A DNA stretch of 64,000 bases from Spirodela intermedia (GCA_902729315.2 LR746279.1:4018964-4082963), one strand, 5' to 3'; shown: positions 26,695 through 38,393, counted from the stretch's first letter. Numbers and translations are program-made. Notes: a model not told the origin generated them from the sequence alone.

Positions 26695-27391
26695 GCTGAT
26701 CCTTTGGCTGATGGGAATCAGAGGACTAGGTGGTAATGATTAGAATTTCGGATCCTTAAGATTTGCTTAAACTCATGTCCTAGGCCTGAGTGGTACTCTG
26801 ATTTGCTTGGAAAATTCCACTACATACATAGATACATAGTTACATACATAGTTACATACATACATACATACATACATAGTTACATACATACATGCATAGT
26901 AGGTAGGCACTATGAATCCACAGTCTTACAAATCAATGATAATATCGGACAATGTTATTGAGCACCTGCATTCCAGACAGTAATTTGCCAACATGTGTTA
27001 GTGATAAACTTACTGGGTAAGTAATTCTTCTTTTTTTCTTGTTACTTTTGTTCCTTATATTTCTACCAAGCTTTACTTGAATCAATCAGATTTAGCCGGA
27101 AAAAAGTATACTCGACTCTCTCTGGGATTTCTTCAAGCATTTTTGGCCCTTGACTGCTTTCAGTTTTCGGTTTAAAAAAAAGGGGAAGCTTTATGCTGTT
27201 TTGGATGTTTTGGGTATGATGAAATTGGATGAGAGTTGTAGCAGCGGCTATGCCTTGCTCTTGGAAAAGTTCTGAATGTGATGATGGCTCTTGTGCTGTG
27301 TGATTTGTGCAGTGGTATCCGTCTTTCAGCATTCGAAAAGGAAGCTTTATTTACTGCTGCAACAATTGTTGCACTGGATTCTCAATTCTAG
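15316..27391 (+). CDS. SNI1: SNI1, negative regulator of systemic acquired resistance / SMC5-6 Nse6-like subunit
   Basis: Plant-specific helical nuclear protein. Family knowledge: it represses pathogenesis-related genes and homologous recombination, and acts as the Nse6-like subunit of the SMC5/6 DNA-repair complex. Exons: 15316-15415, 15514-15580, 15774-15867, 15958-16041, 16164-16253, 20144-20212, 20457-20538, 20637-20686, 21578-21793, 21880-21950, 22034-22103, 23296-23361, 24383-24535, 26503-26633, 27313-27391 (TAG). They sum to 1422 nt, 473 residues, slightly longer than the ~430-residue Arabidopsis protein. Family-typical stretches: LAFLEAVR (35-42), MYNAVFRIF (58-66), TWSPF (116-120), VLEGDFLPRE (about 182-191), MKWIFLRESLL (198-208), SEPKWKLEI (334-342), EVVQLLLAHGF near 393-403. 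The start is the first ATG in this frame. Two junctions are weaker: donor ctg|gtccct after exon 2, and a GC donor (aag|gcaggc) after exon 6. No frameshift or internal stop. Confidence 0.9.
16254..20143 (+). other. SNI1: SNI1 intron 5 (3.9 kb)
   Basis: Lies between residues 145 and 146. Donor gtttgt at 16254, acceptor ttttccag ending at 20143. T-rich at its 5' end. No exon-like frame matching the protein family and no recognisable element inside. Confidence 0.75.
20687..21577 (+). other. SNI1: SNI1 intron 8
   Basis: 891-bp intron. 21150-21450 is markedly GC- and purine-rich, resembling the purine-rich block in ABCI10 intron 2, and may be inserted repeat DNA. Confidence 0.7.
22104..23295 (+). 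other. SNI1: SNI1 intron 11 (contains a possible solo LTR)
   Basis: 1.19-kb GT-AG intron between residues 331 and 332. Holds the LTR-like block listed at 22229-22427; the remainder shows nothing recognisable. Confidence 0.75.
22229..22427 (-). mobile_element. Possible small solo LTR inside SNI1 intron 11
   Basis: Read on the minus strand it starts tgttgttgtgaggattt, has a TATA-like tattataaatac (around 22318-22329) and then a T-rich leader with ttcattcaataa, the layout of a short copia-type LTR. No second copy, no internal region and no clear target duplication in the window. Confidence 0.35.
23362..24382 (+). other. SNI1: SNI1 intron 12
   Basis: 1.02-kb intron with GT donor at 23362 and AG at 24381-24382. 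Includes a short (TA)n tract at 24219-24238. Nothing else recognised. Confidence 0.75.
24536..26502 (+). other. SNI1: SNI1 intron 13
   Basis: 1.97-kb intron between residues 404 and 405. No conserved frame or element recognised. Confidence 0.75.
26661..26691 (+). repeat. TA microsatellite
   Basis: Uninterrupted (TA)n run, 27 bases downstream of the SNI1 exon 14 donor. Confidence 0.95.
26819..26900 (+). repeat. CATA/TACA microsatellite
   Basis: Imperfect tetranucleotide array with GATA and GTTA interruptions. Confidence 0.9.
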
Positions 27392-27564
27392 CAGCATTCG
27401 ATATATCTATGTAGAACCATATGAAGGTCGATGCCTGGCGCTGATGAGATGTTCCCGCAGCCCATCTGACCTGTAAAAGAAGAGATTTATAATTTTTTTC
27501 TTTTTTTCTGAAGGTGACAACTTCGAGACAATCTGAGGCACTCGCTCTGTAGCCTGTATTGAAT

Positions 27565-27568
<4 letters not shown>

Positions 27569-27631
<63 letters not shown>
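27569..27631 (+). repeat. (CT)31 microsatellite
   Basis: Perfect CT run of about 62 bases, roughly 180 bases after the SNI1 stop. Confidence 0.97.
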
Positions 27632-27635
<4 letters not shown>

Positions 27636-27907
27636 ATCGTGTAGATGCTTCATATTAAATTAAGTTAAACAGTGACCCTTCGTCAGAGAATGTCAAATCT
27701 AATGATCTCCTCTGACGCAAGCAGATGTTCTCACCTGCTGGGGTGGTTCTAAGCAGAAGAGACAGCAATGGCCTCGACCTACCCTCACCACAGACTGTTG
27801 ACTAGTATACTACTCACAGATCCTTCGGAGGGTTTTTGGGTGGGTTTTTTGGAGAGATCTGCCAAATTCCTGCTCCCTAAACCGGACATTAAATTATCCG
27901 GTGATTA

Positions 27908-28003
27908 AGAGGCTTGTGTTTCTGCATGTATTGAATACAACAAGGTTAAGAGAGGCTTGTGTTGCTGCATGTATTGAATACAACAAGGTTAAGAGAGGCT
28001 TGT
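27908..28003 (+). repeat. 43-bp tandem repeat, ~2.2 copies
   Basis: agaggcttgt-initiated units at 27908, 27951 and a partial at 27994; the first two differ by one or two bases. Confidence 0.9.
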
Positions 28004-28715
28004 ATGTACGTACTAGTTCTTCCTGGTGTTGTGTTTGATGGTATTCATGGATTGCACACAATGCAGATGAGCTGAGTCCACATCCAAAGGTCTTGCCTGA
28101 ATCAATGTGATCCAACGCTTATGATACTTTTTCATTTCTCCTCAGCCCAGTTATGAATCTAATTGTTGTATATGTTCCAGTAGTATTCTTGGACAAAGTG
28201 AACAATCTTTTGTCCCATCATTGGTTGTTGCTGCAGAGGCTGGAGAGTCTGATAAGGTCCTAGCCTTACAAGAGCGTCAGACATAAGGGGAAAAGAGTTT
28301 GACGTGCAAAATAAGGATAAGAAGGGGAAGGGAAGACAGGGACTTGTCCGTAGTGGTCTGAAGGAGCACTCAATGTACCTTGGTTCATTCATGCCCTTCT
28401 CATGCCTCCCCCTTCCGGCCTTCATGCAATGGTTGGCCATAGTGGACTAGCCCACTATCTTATTGGGCCTTAGATCATGTGTCTCATTCTTATCAATACT
28501 CTCTCCTTCAACAGCCAGCTTGTCCTCAAGTTAGAATTTATAAGAATTGTGCCTTGAACTTTGTTGTTATTTCCCACAGCTTCAACCTCAAATAGGCCCT
28601 TCAATTTGACAAAGATAAGCTTGTCAAATGAGGATGTTTTGGAGGCAAGTACATGCTCTAGCTGGAGTAGTCACTCCCTCTCCTTTGTGAGGGTGCTCAG
28701 GAGTGATTGAGTGAT

Positions 28716-29408
28716 TGATGAGTTAAAATTTGTAGTGTCGTTATGCCTACCTCTCACTCAATCAAAATTAATTTAGAGTAAAGTTTAAATACTGATTCAC
28801 ACAAACTTAGTCAAGGTAAGTTAGCTTGTCTCCTTAAAAAATTGTGAAAATGAGATTTATTTGTTTGCTAATTAAGGTTGATAGAAATGTTGAAGGAGAA
28901 GAACTTAGGTGTGGAAGGGGAAGAAAGATAGTTTAGGCATGAAAAGGAATTTACTAAAAGATGAATGATGCCACACAATCAAAGGGATTACATGATGCAT
29001 TCTAAATGCTAATGAAGATCTATTTCCTATTTAAAAACATTAGAATCATAGATTACCTCAAAACCAACCTGATTATCACCATGCCACACCATGTCACTTG
29101 ATTATTTCCACTGCTAGCTGTGGAAGAAAACTTCGTTCAGGGCAAGTAATCTAATGAGGAACGGATGACACACCTTTGATCGCAAGATGTGAAGCTTAGA
29201 CCCTTCGAATCCCTTCTGGGACAACGAAAGCCTAAAGTTCTACTAAAATAAGCTAAGCTTCTAATTGTTTGAGACACAATATGTATAAGACGGAGCCCCT
29301 CTTTCTTTCCCTCACTTTTACAAACAAGATTAACACTTAAATCAATAGTTGTGCTGCTCCCTTCTTGGTGGTTAGCCCTTGGATCTTCTTGTGTACCTCT
29401 TGATAAGT
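28716..29408 (+). repeat. LTR-like dispersed repeat R2, copy 1
   Basis: Starts tgatgagttaaaatttgtag and ends near tgtacctcttgataagt. Related throughout to 40313-40991 in the same orientation, with many substitutions. An aatatgtataaga element near 29276 followed by a CT-rich tract looks like an LTR promoter. No protein coding. Confidence 0.6.
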
Positions 29409-30126
29409 AAGTCTCCCAGCCTTTGGAGTTGAATATGGTGGATCTTTCTCCATTCTTTGAGTTGCGTACTTTAATTGATTATGGGCCTTACACACATAAC
29501 TTTTCATTTGAGCCCACTTTGCCCACTTCTCCTTATGTGATTATGAGCCTTAAGCTCATAGTTCTCCACTAAAGTCCTAGTGTGACCTTGGTTCCTTGAA
29601 AGCCTGTGGACTCAAGGAATTACGTCAAATAGTTAGAAGATAAAGAATTGCATCAATTTCTCGCCTGATGTATCCAATATCAACAAATATATAATTCAAT
29701 AAGAAACAAATGAAATATAATACGTGTGAATGAGGATACTATCATAATCATGTGTAATATTCCTCATATAATATATTATTTATGTATTATGATATCCCCC
29801 AACTCAACTCATTGTCAGTCCCTTTGCAATGAATTATAAATGAGAACAATTCTACATTCATTTGCTTTCATGTTTCATTTTCATAAACTTGAGAATATAC
29901 TTAGTTTCGAGATTAACTTCTATATTTTGTTAATGTTATGTTTTCTTGAGTGATTACGATTATGACACAACTAAATTACACCAGCTTATTTAATTTTTCT
30001 TGCCTCCCATGCAGGCCGCTTTTTTCATCGACATTATTTTTATTTACCCTAGTGTCACATGTGGAATCTCCATGAGACACCTGGGACATTTCCCTTTTTA
30101 CTTATGTTTTTGGCCTTCACTCTACA
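29409..30126. other. AT-rich DNA, nothing recognised
   Basis: No open frame or repeat partner seen inside the window. Confidence 0.5.
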
Positions 30127-30705
30127 TGACATAACAGTAACAAAGAAGATAAATAAAATATGGGTTTGAATCTACAAAGCTCTAATCTTAAGAAAGAAAC
30201 CTGCCTCTGAATCCACAGATTCAGAGTCTTCAACCTGTGAATCTATAAGGGGGTACCTGAGTCCACAAGCAAGAGGAAAAGATTCTCACAATAGAGAAAA
30301 CTGATTCAACTAAAAAGTGAGGATCTGATGTAGCCCAAGACACAAGTTGAAATGTCAACTTCGAATTTAGGCCCATTTATCATGAATTTGGGCCATAAAG
30401 TGAAAAGTGCAAGAAAATGAGCTCACATATGTCACTAGTGAGCTGGAGGTCTGCATTTGGGCCCACTTTATGTCATTTTACTTCTCGAATGTATTTTATG
30501 TCTCATTCCTTCTAGAAGAGACTTTAATGTGGTACAGTTTGTACCTAAGATCTCTTTAGGATCTTTGACTATTAGAGTCTATACCTAAGATCTGCTCAAG
30601 ATCTCTGACTGTCAGAATCTGATTTAGGTCATTTCAGAGTTAGTCATAGTATTTTTAAAGGATCTGTCTAAGATCTCAATCTGTCAGAGTTTGTCTAATG
30701 TAGAC
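30127..30705. mobile_element. Rearranged LTR of the 31.7-kb gypsy family (half inverted)
   Basis: 30127-30328 matches the low-coordinate part of the LTR at 31661-32328 in the same (minus) orientation. At 30329 the sequence switches to tgtagccc..., the LTR's opposite terminus, which then runs in plus orientation to about 30705. The ~100-base TATA segment between the two halves is missing. It is therefore an LTR with one half inverted and its promoter core lost. Confidence 0.7.
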
Positions 30706-30839
30706 AAGCCCACACCCTCATCTATATTGAATTGGTTGGATCAAGAATGAACTAGAAACTAAAGTTTCAGAGACCTATCTAATCAAAATTTCAATTCGTA
30801 AGACTTATTATGATGACGTGTAATATAAGGTTGTTGACA

Positions 30840-31660
30840 TGCATACTTGTCACATGATATTAGTCAGATCATGGCAGTTTGGTGTTGACGTTACACACTG
30901 TGGTAAGGATTAATTATCAAGTTATATGCAAACTCCACTTGTGCCAAAGCATAATCCTATTAATTTAGTTTTTCTCCAGAAATATAATGAATTAATATGC
31001 CTAGAGTTTTATTCACAACTTCAGTTTGGCCATCAGTTTGTGGGTGACTAGTACTACTGAATTTCAAAAATGTGTCAAACCTCTTCTAAAGAGTTCGCTA
31101 GAAAGGACTACTTGACTTGCATCATTTATCTTTTTACATGCAATGAAGTTTACTATTTTTGAAAATCTATCAACAACCACAAAAACTAAGTCAGCTACTC
31201 TCTATGTTCGCAACAGACCTAATATAAAATTCAATAAAATATCAGCCCATGGATATTGTGGAATAAGCAATGGAGTGTATAGTCCAGTATTTTGACTTTC
31301 TTTCTTGTAGGTTTGACAAACCTAATATTTATAAATAAGTCAACTTGTTTAGATGGTTTGCCTTGTTTACACAGATAATATTCAAAAAAATCTTCATCTC
31401 TTGCATAGAGTTCTGTCAATATTCAAAACCATTAACTTCTCCTCTCATCGTAATCAGAAATACTGATTTTTGACTTAGTGCATCAACCACTTTGTTTCAT
31501 TTTTCTAATTTGTGCTTTATCATAAAAGAAAACTTTTAAATAAATGAAATCCATCTAACATACATTCTGTTGATAGTGGTCTGACTATTGACTGATTTCA
31601 AAGTTTGATCGTCAATAAATAAAATAAATTTTCATTGAATCAAGTAGTATTCCCAAATAT
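30840..31660 (-). pseudogene. Ty3/gypsy pol fragment A (RNase H to integrase region)
   Basis: Parallels the copy at about 32800-33680 block for block (for example the minus-strand equivalents of tgtgccaaagcataat and gtgtcaaacctcttc). At its high-coordinate end it resembles the RNase H part, and lower down the integrase region. Frames are broken by several stops. It is cut sharply at 31660 by the LTR of fragment B, so B was inserted into A's pol. Confidence 0.7.
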
Positions 31661-32328
31661 TGACACAATAGTAACACGGAAGATAAACAAGATATGGGCT
31701 TAAATCCACAAAGCTCCAATCTTGGGGAAGGAGAGGTTGACTGCAATATTGACTGCATTTAAATTCACAGATTCAGAGTCTTCAACCCTTAAATCCACAA
31801 GGGGGTGCCTGAATCCACAAGCAAGAAGGAGAGGTTCTCACAGCAAGAAGTGAGTACCACATGTTACAATGAGGGCCTTTATATAGGCTTAGAAAAGAGG
31901 TTGGGCGCCCCCAAAAAAAGGATCCTGACAGATCTTAGGGACAGAGTTTGACTAACTCTGAAATGATTTAAAGTAGACTCTAACAGACTGAGATCTTAGA
32001 TAAATCTTTTTAAAAAACTCTGACATGACTTAAAGCAGACTCTGACAGTGAGAGACCCTGAGCAGATCTTAGATACAGAATCTAACAATTAGAAATCCTG
32101 AATAGATCTTAGATACAGACTGAATCACATTAAAGTCTCTTCTAAAAGGAATGAGACATAAAGTACCTTCTAGAAGTGAGAGGACATAAAGTGGGCCAAA
32201 ATTCAAACCTCCAGCTTATTGGTGACATATGTGGGCTCATTTTCTTGCAACTTTCACTTTATTACCCAAATTCAAGATAAGTGAGCCTAAATTAAAAGTT
32301 GACACTTCAACTTGTATCTTCGGCTACA
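31661..32328 (-). mobile_element. 3' LTR of gypsy element B
   Basis: On the minus strand it runs from TGTAGCCGAAG (32328) to ...GTGTCA (31661), with TG/CA ends. A TATATAAAGG promoter core lies at about 31877-31887. It is preceded on the minus strand by the purine tract ggaggaaat, the polypurine primer site. Related sequences in the window: 30127-30705, 34761-35165, 41415-42031. Confidence 0.85.
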
Positions 32329-34760
32329 TCAATATTTCCTCCTTCAAGAAAAGTCATCATCGAGTCTTCATTTGAATCATTGTAGTACTCATATATATCA
32401 CTAATATTGAATGTGGGTGAAATACTCATATTTGGTAAGAGCTCAATGAGGTATGCATTGTCATTGATCTTCTGTAGAACTTGATATGATCTATATTTCT
32501 TCAGCTTCAACTTATTTTACCTACCTGCTGGAAATCATTCTTTACAAAGGTACACCATCACTCTGTCTCCAACTTCAAATATCTTCTTTTCTTATCTGCT
32601 GCTGCTTTATATTTTCTAAGAATTAATTGTGAGATTGTGTATCACACTTTTTAAGTGTTTTGATATGATCTATCACATTATTTACAGCACTATTAGTTCC
32701 AACTGATCTTGGTACTTGTAATAAATTTAATATAATTCTTGGACGAAAATAATATACCACTGAAAAAAGAGATTGATTAGTCGAATGATTAATCATCGAA
32801 TTATATGTAAATTTTGTTTGTGCCAAAGCATAATCTCATTGTTTTAGCTTTTCTCCTGAAATACAATGAATCAAATTGCCCAGAGTTCTATTTAGAACTT
32901 CAGTTTGGTCATCAATTTGTGGGTGAGTAGTAGTCCTGAATTTCAGAAATGTGTCAAACCTCTTCCAAAAAGATTGTCAAAAGTGAGATATAAACCTAGA
33001 ATCTCTATCAGAGTTAATTGACTAAGGAATTCTATGTAGACAAGCAGTTTCTTTAAAAAAGTGATTGACTACTTGACTTGCATCACTTGTTTTCTTATAT
33101 ATAATAAAGTGTGCCACAAAATCTATCAACAGCCACAAAAATAGACTCAGCTCCTCTGTGGTCGTGGCGGACTTAATATAAAATCTATTGAATTATCAAC
33201 CCATAGACGTTGTGAAATAGGCATTGGACTGTAGCAATCCCTTATAGGTTTGACAAACCTGACATTTACAAACAAAGTTTTCTACATCTTTCTTTAGTTT
33301 AGGTAGTAATATCACTCTTCAACTAACTGTAAAGTATTGTCTCGAAATAAAAAACCATTTTGTAGGTGAAAACTTTTAGTTGATATTCCTGACATAGAGA
33401 TCATATATTATTTAGAAAAATCATCGTCGTCTGGGTATAATTCTTTAAGATAATCAAATACTGTGATTTTAGCATGCAGGTTCAGCAAACATATTGATTT
33501 TCTACTAAGAGCATCTGCAACTCGATTCAGTTTTTCTGACAACTGTTTAATAACAAAAGTAAAATGTGGAATGAAAGAGATTCATCTGGCATGCATTCTA
33601 TTCATCGAAGTCTGATTATTTACTGATTTCATAGCCTAATGATCACTATATAAAATAAACTCTCGTTGAATCAAATAGTGTTCCCATGTTTATAAAGTGT
33701 AGACGTAGTTCATATGTTGTCTATTTTTTCTTACCTCAGAAAATTTTTCACTAAAAAATGTTATTGTCCGATCTTCTTGCGACAGTACACTTCTAATGCA
33801 AACTATGAATGTATCGCATTCCACTTCAAACAGTTTATCAATGTTTGGCAAGACTAAAACAGGAGTAGAACATAATTTCTCTTTAGTCATGAAAAAACTT
33901 TATTGAGCCAAAATTTTGAATGAATCTTCTATAAAATGATGCCAACACATGAAAACTTCGAACCTGGTGAAAACTTAAAGTTAATGTATAATTGATTATG
34001 TTGTAACACCTTGAATACTGATCTGAGATGTTTCATTTGTTCATCTTCAGTAGTACTGTAAATAAGAATGTCATCAAGATAAAGGGCCACAAATTTACCA
34101 ATAAAAGGTTTCAGAATTCTATTCATCACTCTCAAAAGGATACTAGGGACATTTGATAAGCCAAATGGGATGACTAACCATTCATAAAGAACCGCCTTAG
34201 TTTTAAAGGCAGTCTTTCATTCATTTTGTGACCGAATTAAGAACCACAAAGTATATCTAACATGACATCTAGGTGTGGAATTGAGAATCTATACTTAATT
34301 GCTATCTTGTTAGAAGCTCTACTATCGACACATATCTGCTAACTTCTATCTTTCTTTGGAACAAGTAAAACAAGCACAAAATATAGGCTCATACTTTCTC
34401 TTATCAATCCTTTACTTAATAACTCCTAGAATGTGGAGTTATCCTAGAATGTGAAAGCTTAGGCAGGCTTGCTACTTGTATAAGGTCAATATGATATTAT
34501 GCATCACACATTGATAGAAGTTGAGAAGATAGTTCTTGAATTACATAAAATTCAGATAAGAAACTTTTAACAGCTTTTGGTATCACATCAGCTATTTTGA
34601 TATCTGAATCAAGTTTTTGAACAATAACAAATAATTGAGTATTAATATCAAACTTTTTAAGAAACTTTGTCTAGTTGATGAGCATTACTTTTCTTTTCTC
34701 CTTCTCTCCTTTGCTAAAATCACTATCTTGAATTGGAGCCAAAACAATTTTTTTATCTTG
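32329..34760 (-). pseudogene. Ty3/gypsy element B, degraded pol (RT, RNase H, integrase)
   Basis: Minus-strand order matches gypsy pol: reverse transcriptase with YLDDILIYS around 34060 and an upstream FGLSNVPS-type block near 34150; an RNase H segment at 33690-33890 (SQEDRTITFFSEKFS); integrase at 32600-33300; and an integrase C-terminal segment at 32330-32510 (KINDNAYLIELLP, then ISPTFNISDIYEY) ending just before the polypurine tract. Several stops and frameshifts make it non-functional. Gag and protease are missing, since only 2.4 kb separates the LTRs. No chromodomain seen; lineage not assigned. Confidence 0.88.
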
Positions 34761-35165
34761 TCTGCCGTGAAAATAACGTGGAAGATACACAAGATATGGG
34801 CTTGAATCCACAAATCTCTAATCTTGGGGAAGAAACCAACCTCTTAATCCAAAGATTTAGAGTCTTCAACCCTTGAATCCACAAGAGAGTGCCTGAATCC
34901 ACAAGCAAGAGGGAGAGGTTCTCACAGTGGAGAAAACTGATTCAACTAAAAAGGTATATTCCTCTAGTTACAATGGGGACCTTCATATAAGCCCAAAAAG
35001 GAGGTTGGGAGGTTGGGCATTCCCCAAAAAGAGGATTCTAATAGATCTTAGGGACAAACTGAAATGACTTAAAATAGACTCTGACAGACTATGTTAGCAA
35101 AATCTTCTAAAAATACTCTGACATGACCTAAAGCAGACTCTGACAGTGAGAGACCTAAAAATACT
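34761..35165 (-). mobile_element. Truncated 5' LTR of gypsy element B
   Basis: Matches the LTR family (aacgtggaagatacacaaga, the cttcaacccttgaatcca block, agatcttagggaca) but stops at about 35165, roughly 400 of 670 bases, where unrelated GC-richer DNA begins. Confidence 0.75.
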
Positions 35166-36090
35166 GTGTTCCTTTTTTTGGGGATTTGGCATCTTGGGCC
35201 TCAACAGTGCCCATCCACCCTTATATTAAGGTGGAGAGCCACCCCCAAGGGCCATGTTTAGGAGAAAGTGTGTTTCATTGAGAATCTCATTCCAAGGGGG
35301 CAAAGAGGAAGGGGATCACCTCCAGCTCACTGCCGCTGCTTCCAAGGCCGTCAGCAGCCATGTGAGCCGCCACTAGGATGCCGGCATTGCTACCAGGCTA
35401 TCAACACAACCGTGTGTCCGCTAGTGTGCCAACCCCATGTGCCCGCTAGCTGCACAAACCCGCCGTGCGCCGAACTGTGCGTTTGTCTCACAACTGTTAC
35501 AGAATCTCAGCGTGCACGCTGCTTGCCTGGCCGCGTGCTACCGTGCTTACCCCTCGGAGCTCGTCATTACACCTGACCCTTGGACGCCTAACTGAGCGCC
35601 CCAGCAACTTCGTTTTTCCCCTTCCTCCGACCCTGTCCATGCCCTGCTGATATCCAGCACTGGAACGCCTGTTCATGGTGTCAGCAGACGCCTTGTCGCA
35701 CGCCGACTGGACCTCTGCCTTGAAGGTCACCTCTTATCCCCTATCATCTTGCACTTGCTCAACTGCCGTCAGACCTAGCTAGGTTAGAATAGGTCAGCTG
35801 TTCGCACCAACTCTGATGTGCATGCCTGATTTCTAATGTTGGTCGTTGAGCACTTGCAGTGGAGTTGCGCCAGCACCATTAGGTCCTCACCCTCCGGACG
35901 TGGACTTGGAGGATTACCCTGCATCTCAGCCCCCTGGCGACACCTAGTCGTGATGGAACGTCGGCGTCATGGTATTTCGGCCACTGCTTGCACATAGTTG
36001 AGTTTGGCGCTCATCATCTAGAGTCTCTGGTTAGCATTACTCGTGGCATATAGGGTTCCCTATCCTTGTCCTACATCAATTTGAGTATTA
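35166..36090. other. GC-richer segment, unidentified
   Basis: 35260-36060 has higher GC than its neighbours and several overlapping open frames, none recognisable. May be part of an unclassified element or a gene scrap. Confidence 0.4.
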
Positions 36091-36099
36091 TATCCTCTT

Positions 36100-36880
36100 T
36101 TTGGAAATAAGAAGTTAGGTATGATTGAAGTAGTCTTTGGTGTTATCAGATCTAAACCTCTAAATTATTGTCTCAAACGGAGTTTTTATTAAAGAACAGA
36201 ATTGTATGTGTGTCATACTTACGTCATATTTGCTTTTAAGTACACAAATCCACATCATCCTTGTACAGTCATCAATAAAGAAGATAAACCAATTAGATCC
36301 ACTTGTGCTATGTGTTGATTCAAATCTTTATACATCACTATGATCATGGCAAAAAAGTATTGAACACTTCATATTATTCTTGACACAAAATTCTTGATGC
36401 AAAAGTATTTTTTAATGTTTGGTAATTCACATAGTTCACACTTGAATTTAGAGGAAATTAAGTTGTGAAAAAAAAAAAGGAAACAAACCCTTCAGAATAA
36501 TTTTGTTTTTTACTATTTGACATGTCAAGGTTCTTGAGAATATTATGTTGATCAACTGCAGTATTTGGTTGGCTTGGAAGCTCTAGATAATAGAGTACAC
36601 TCCATTTTCGAACATGTCCAATCATCCTCTCATACGTCTTGTAAAAAATTAGACAAGTATTAAGATCAAACACAATATTACCTAAGTCTCATGTGAGTTT
36701 ACTAACATAAACTAGGTTAGTGGTCAACATATGAACATAAAGTACATTTTTCAAGATAATATAAGGTGATAGGCAATTGTTTCCTGTTCGAACAATTGTA
36801 ATTGAGGAGCCAATAGTTATGTTAATTTTCTATTATTTGGACAAAGAGCATACGACTTAAATAGATGAGAGGCATAGGTC
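36100..36880 (-). pseudogene. Ty1/copia pol fragment (GAG-pre-integrase and integrase start)
   Basis: Minus-strand translation shows a pre-integrase region near 36690-36780 (KNVLYVHMLTTNLVYVSKL), then GMIGHV/RMIGHVRKWSVLYYLE at about 36590-36630, then an integrase start near 36230-36290 (SNWFIFFIDDCTRMMW). This order is diagnostic of copia pol. A TGA interrupts it near 36690, and no reverse transcriptase or LTRs were found, so it is a truncated relic. Confidence 0.82.
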
Positions 36881-37810
36881 ATATGTTATGGGGCCCTTGT
36901 ATTAATGATCTAGGGTGAAGATTTACTGTTTGTTCAGGCACTCAATTCAAGAAAATTGAAGACTTACATGAACACTTAGGTGAACTTGGGGTTGTCTTCT
37001 AAGAAACAGTCCTTCTGCCTTCTCACCGTACCTCCTTTCGTAGAACCCCAACCGCTAAGTGCTCACAGTAGCATGCTCCTGGTATACCCCAATATTCATG
37101 ACCTAAAAGAAGGAGAGAATCGGGTAACACGAAAACGACGGCTTAAGGAACTGAGCTTTTTCCCATGATTGAGAGGAAGAAGATTGTACCACACTCTCCT
37201 ATCCTCTGGTCTTCTTGAATTTGAATTTTTCCTCAGGGAGAAGAAGAAAATTTCGCCGTTATGGGTTGTACTTGCTGGGTTGGAGTGGCCCACGTTTGTC
37301 ATGAAGATGTGTGGGGTTTTTCATGTCTGCAAATTAGTTTTAGAAAGAGAATCTTATGACAGCGGTTCTATTCCTCTACACCGGTCACCATGAGGGGATC
37401 TTAAAATCCGATCTGCCATTAGGGGTTATGATGTAGGGTGCCTACGACGGACACAGAGTGAGGAGAAAATTATGATGGTGTAGCCCTGTACCTCGGTCTT
37501 ACAACCACCAAGATAAGTAACGCTTTAAATTATAGATCCCGGCAGAATAAGGCGCAAATCTATTACCAAAGAGTGAGGACGTTCAGCGCTGAGACAGCGC
37601 CAGGGGCAGTGCGGTGAGCCTCGAGTTGTCGTGGGACAGTGAACGATGGAAACTGGCAACCCTGTTGATTAGTGTTCAGTCTTGGACTGGGCTCTTTGGG
37701 CGTGGCAATGGCTTCATAGAGGATTTTCCGGTTCCCGTGGCGAAATGTGCAGCTGCTGGAATCGTCGTGTGAGATGGCAATGGGCAATCGTCGCGCGAGA
37801 ACAGTCACGC
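36881..37810. other. Unassigned segment
   Basis: Mixed composition with short open frames on both strands (e.g. 37096-37302 minus, 37563-37808 minus). No motif recognised; possibly the far end of the copia relic or another element. Confidence 0.35.
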
Positions 37811-38318
37811 CTGCGTCAGCAGAGAGCGCGTGGCTGCGTCGGCTGCTGATGACCTCTAAGCGGGGCCTTACTACAGGTCAAATCCCGTCGACGTGAGTGT
37901 TGTCATCTACCACCAACAGTAGGCAACAATGCGCTAGATGGTGGACAGTGCAATCGGCGGCAAGAGAAACTGGATGTTTGCTCTCAAATGGTGCTTTACG
38001 GGTGGTTGGCAGGGGGAGGGTCGCCTCTCAGCAGTTGCGGTTGTTACGATTGTGACAGTGGGGGCGGCTGAGAGGAAACCTTGGGCAAATTCTGAAAATG
38101 ATGCCTATCGCCAAAATTCACCACAAAATCGTCTCTTACAGCGCCAATCCTAATTATAGGGTCAAGAATTCGTGAAAGGAAATTAAACGAAAGGAAAATC
38201 CAAATAATAAATAAATTCGGATCTTGGATCCTAGGTTGACGATGTCGACGTGGCATGACTCCTGTGCTGGTCTTCCCCTCCTGTGGCAGCACCATCCCTT
38301 CAAATGGTGGGGCTGGGA
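37811..38318 (-). repeat. Module R3, copy 1 (inverted partner of 52.6 kb)
   Basis: The reverse complement matches 52590-53084 in several long blocks: ggagtcatgccacgtcgaca, gaattcttgaccctata, ggtttcctctcagcc, agcaaacatccagtttctct, gccgacgcagcc. A TATA-like segment follows gaccc in both. May be an LTR or the promoter and leader of an element or gene duplicate. Confidence 0.7.
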
Positions 38319-38393
38319 CAGTCGCCACACCAGGTGATCATAAGGTAGGTCATCCTCTCTTCTTATCTGTCAACACACCTTTCATGGGTCGAC

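Larger units (their letters stand above)
26634..27312 (+). other. SNI1: SNI1 intron 14 with two microsatellites
   Basis: 679-bp intron in phase 2. Contains a (TA)n run at 26661-26691 and an imperfect CATA/TACA tract at about 26819-26900. Confidence 0.8.
27392..28715. other. SNI1 3' flank
   Basis: Probably starts with the SNI1 3' untranslated region, including the long (CT)n tract (27569-27631) and an attaaa at about 27655. A 43-bp tandem repeat follows at 27908. No other gene recognised. Confidence 0.5.

Noticed and set aside
27407-27637. Glu-Arg repeat protein
   Set aside because: Entirely produced by the (CT)31 microsatellite.
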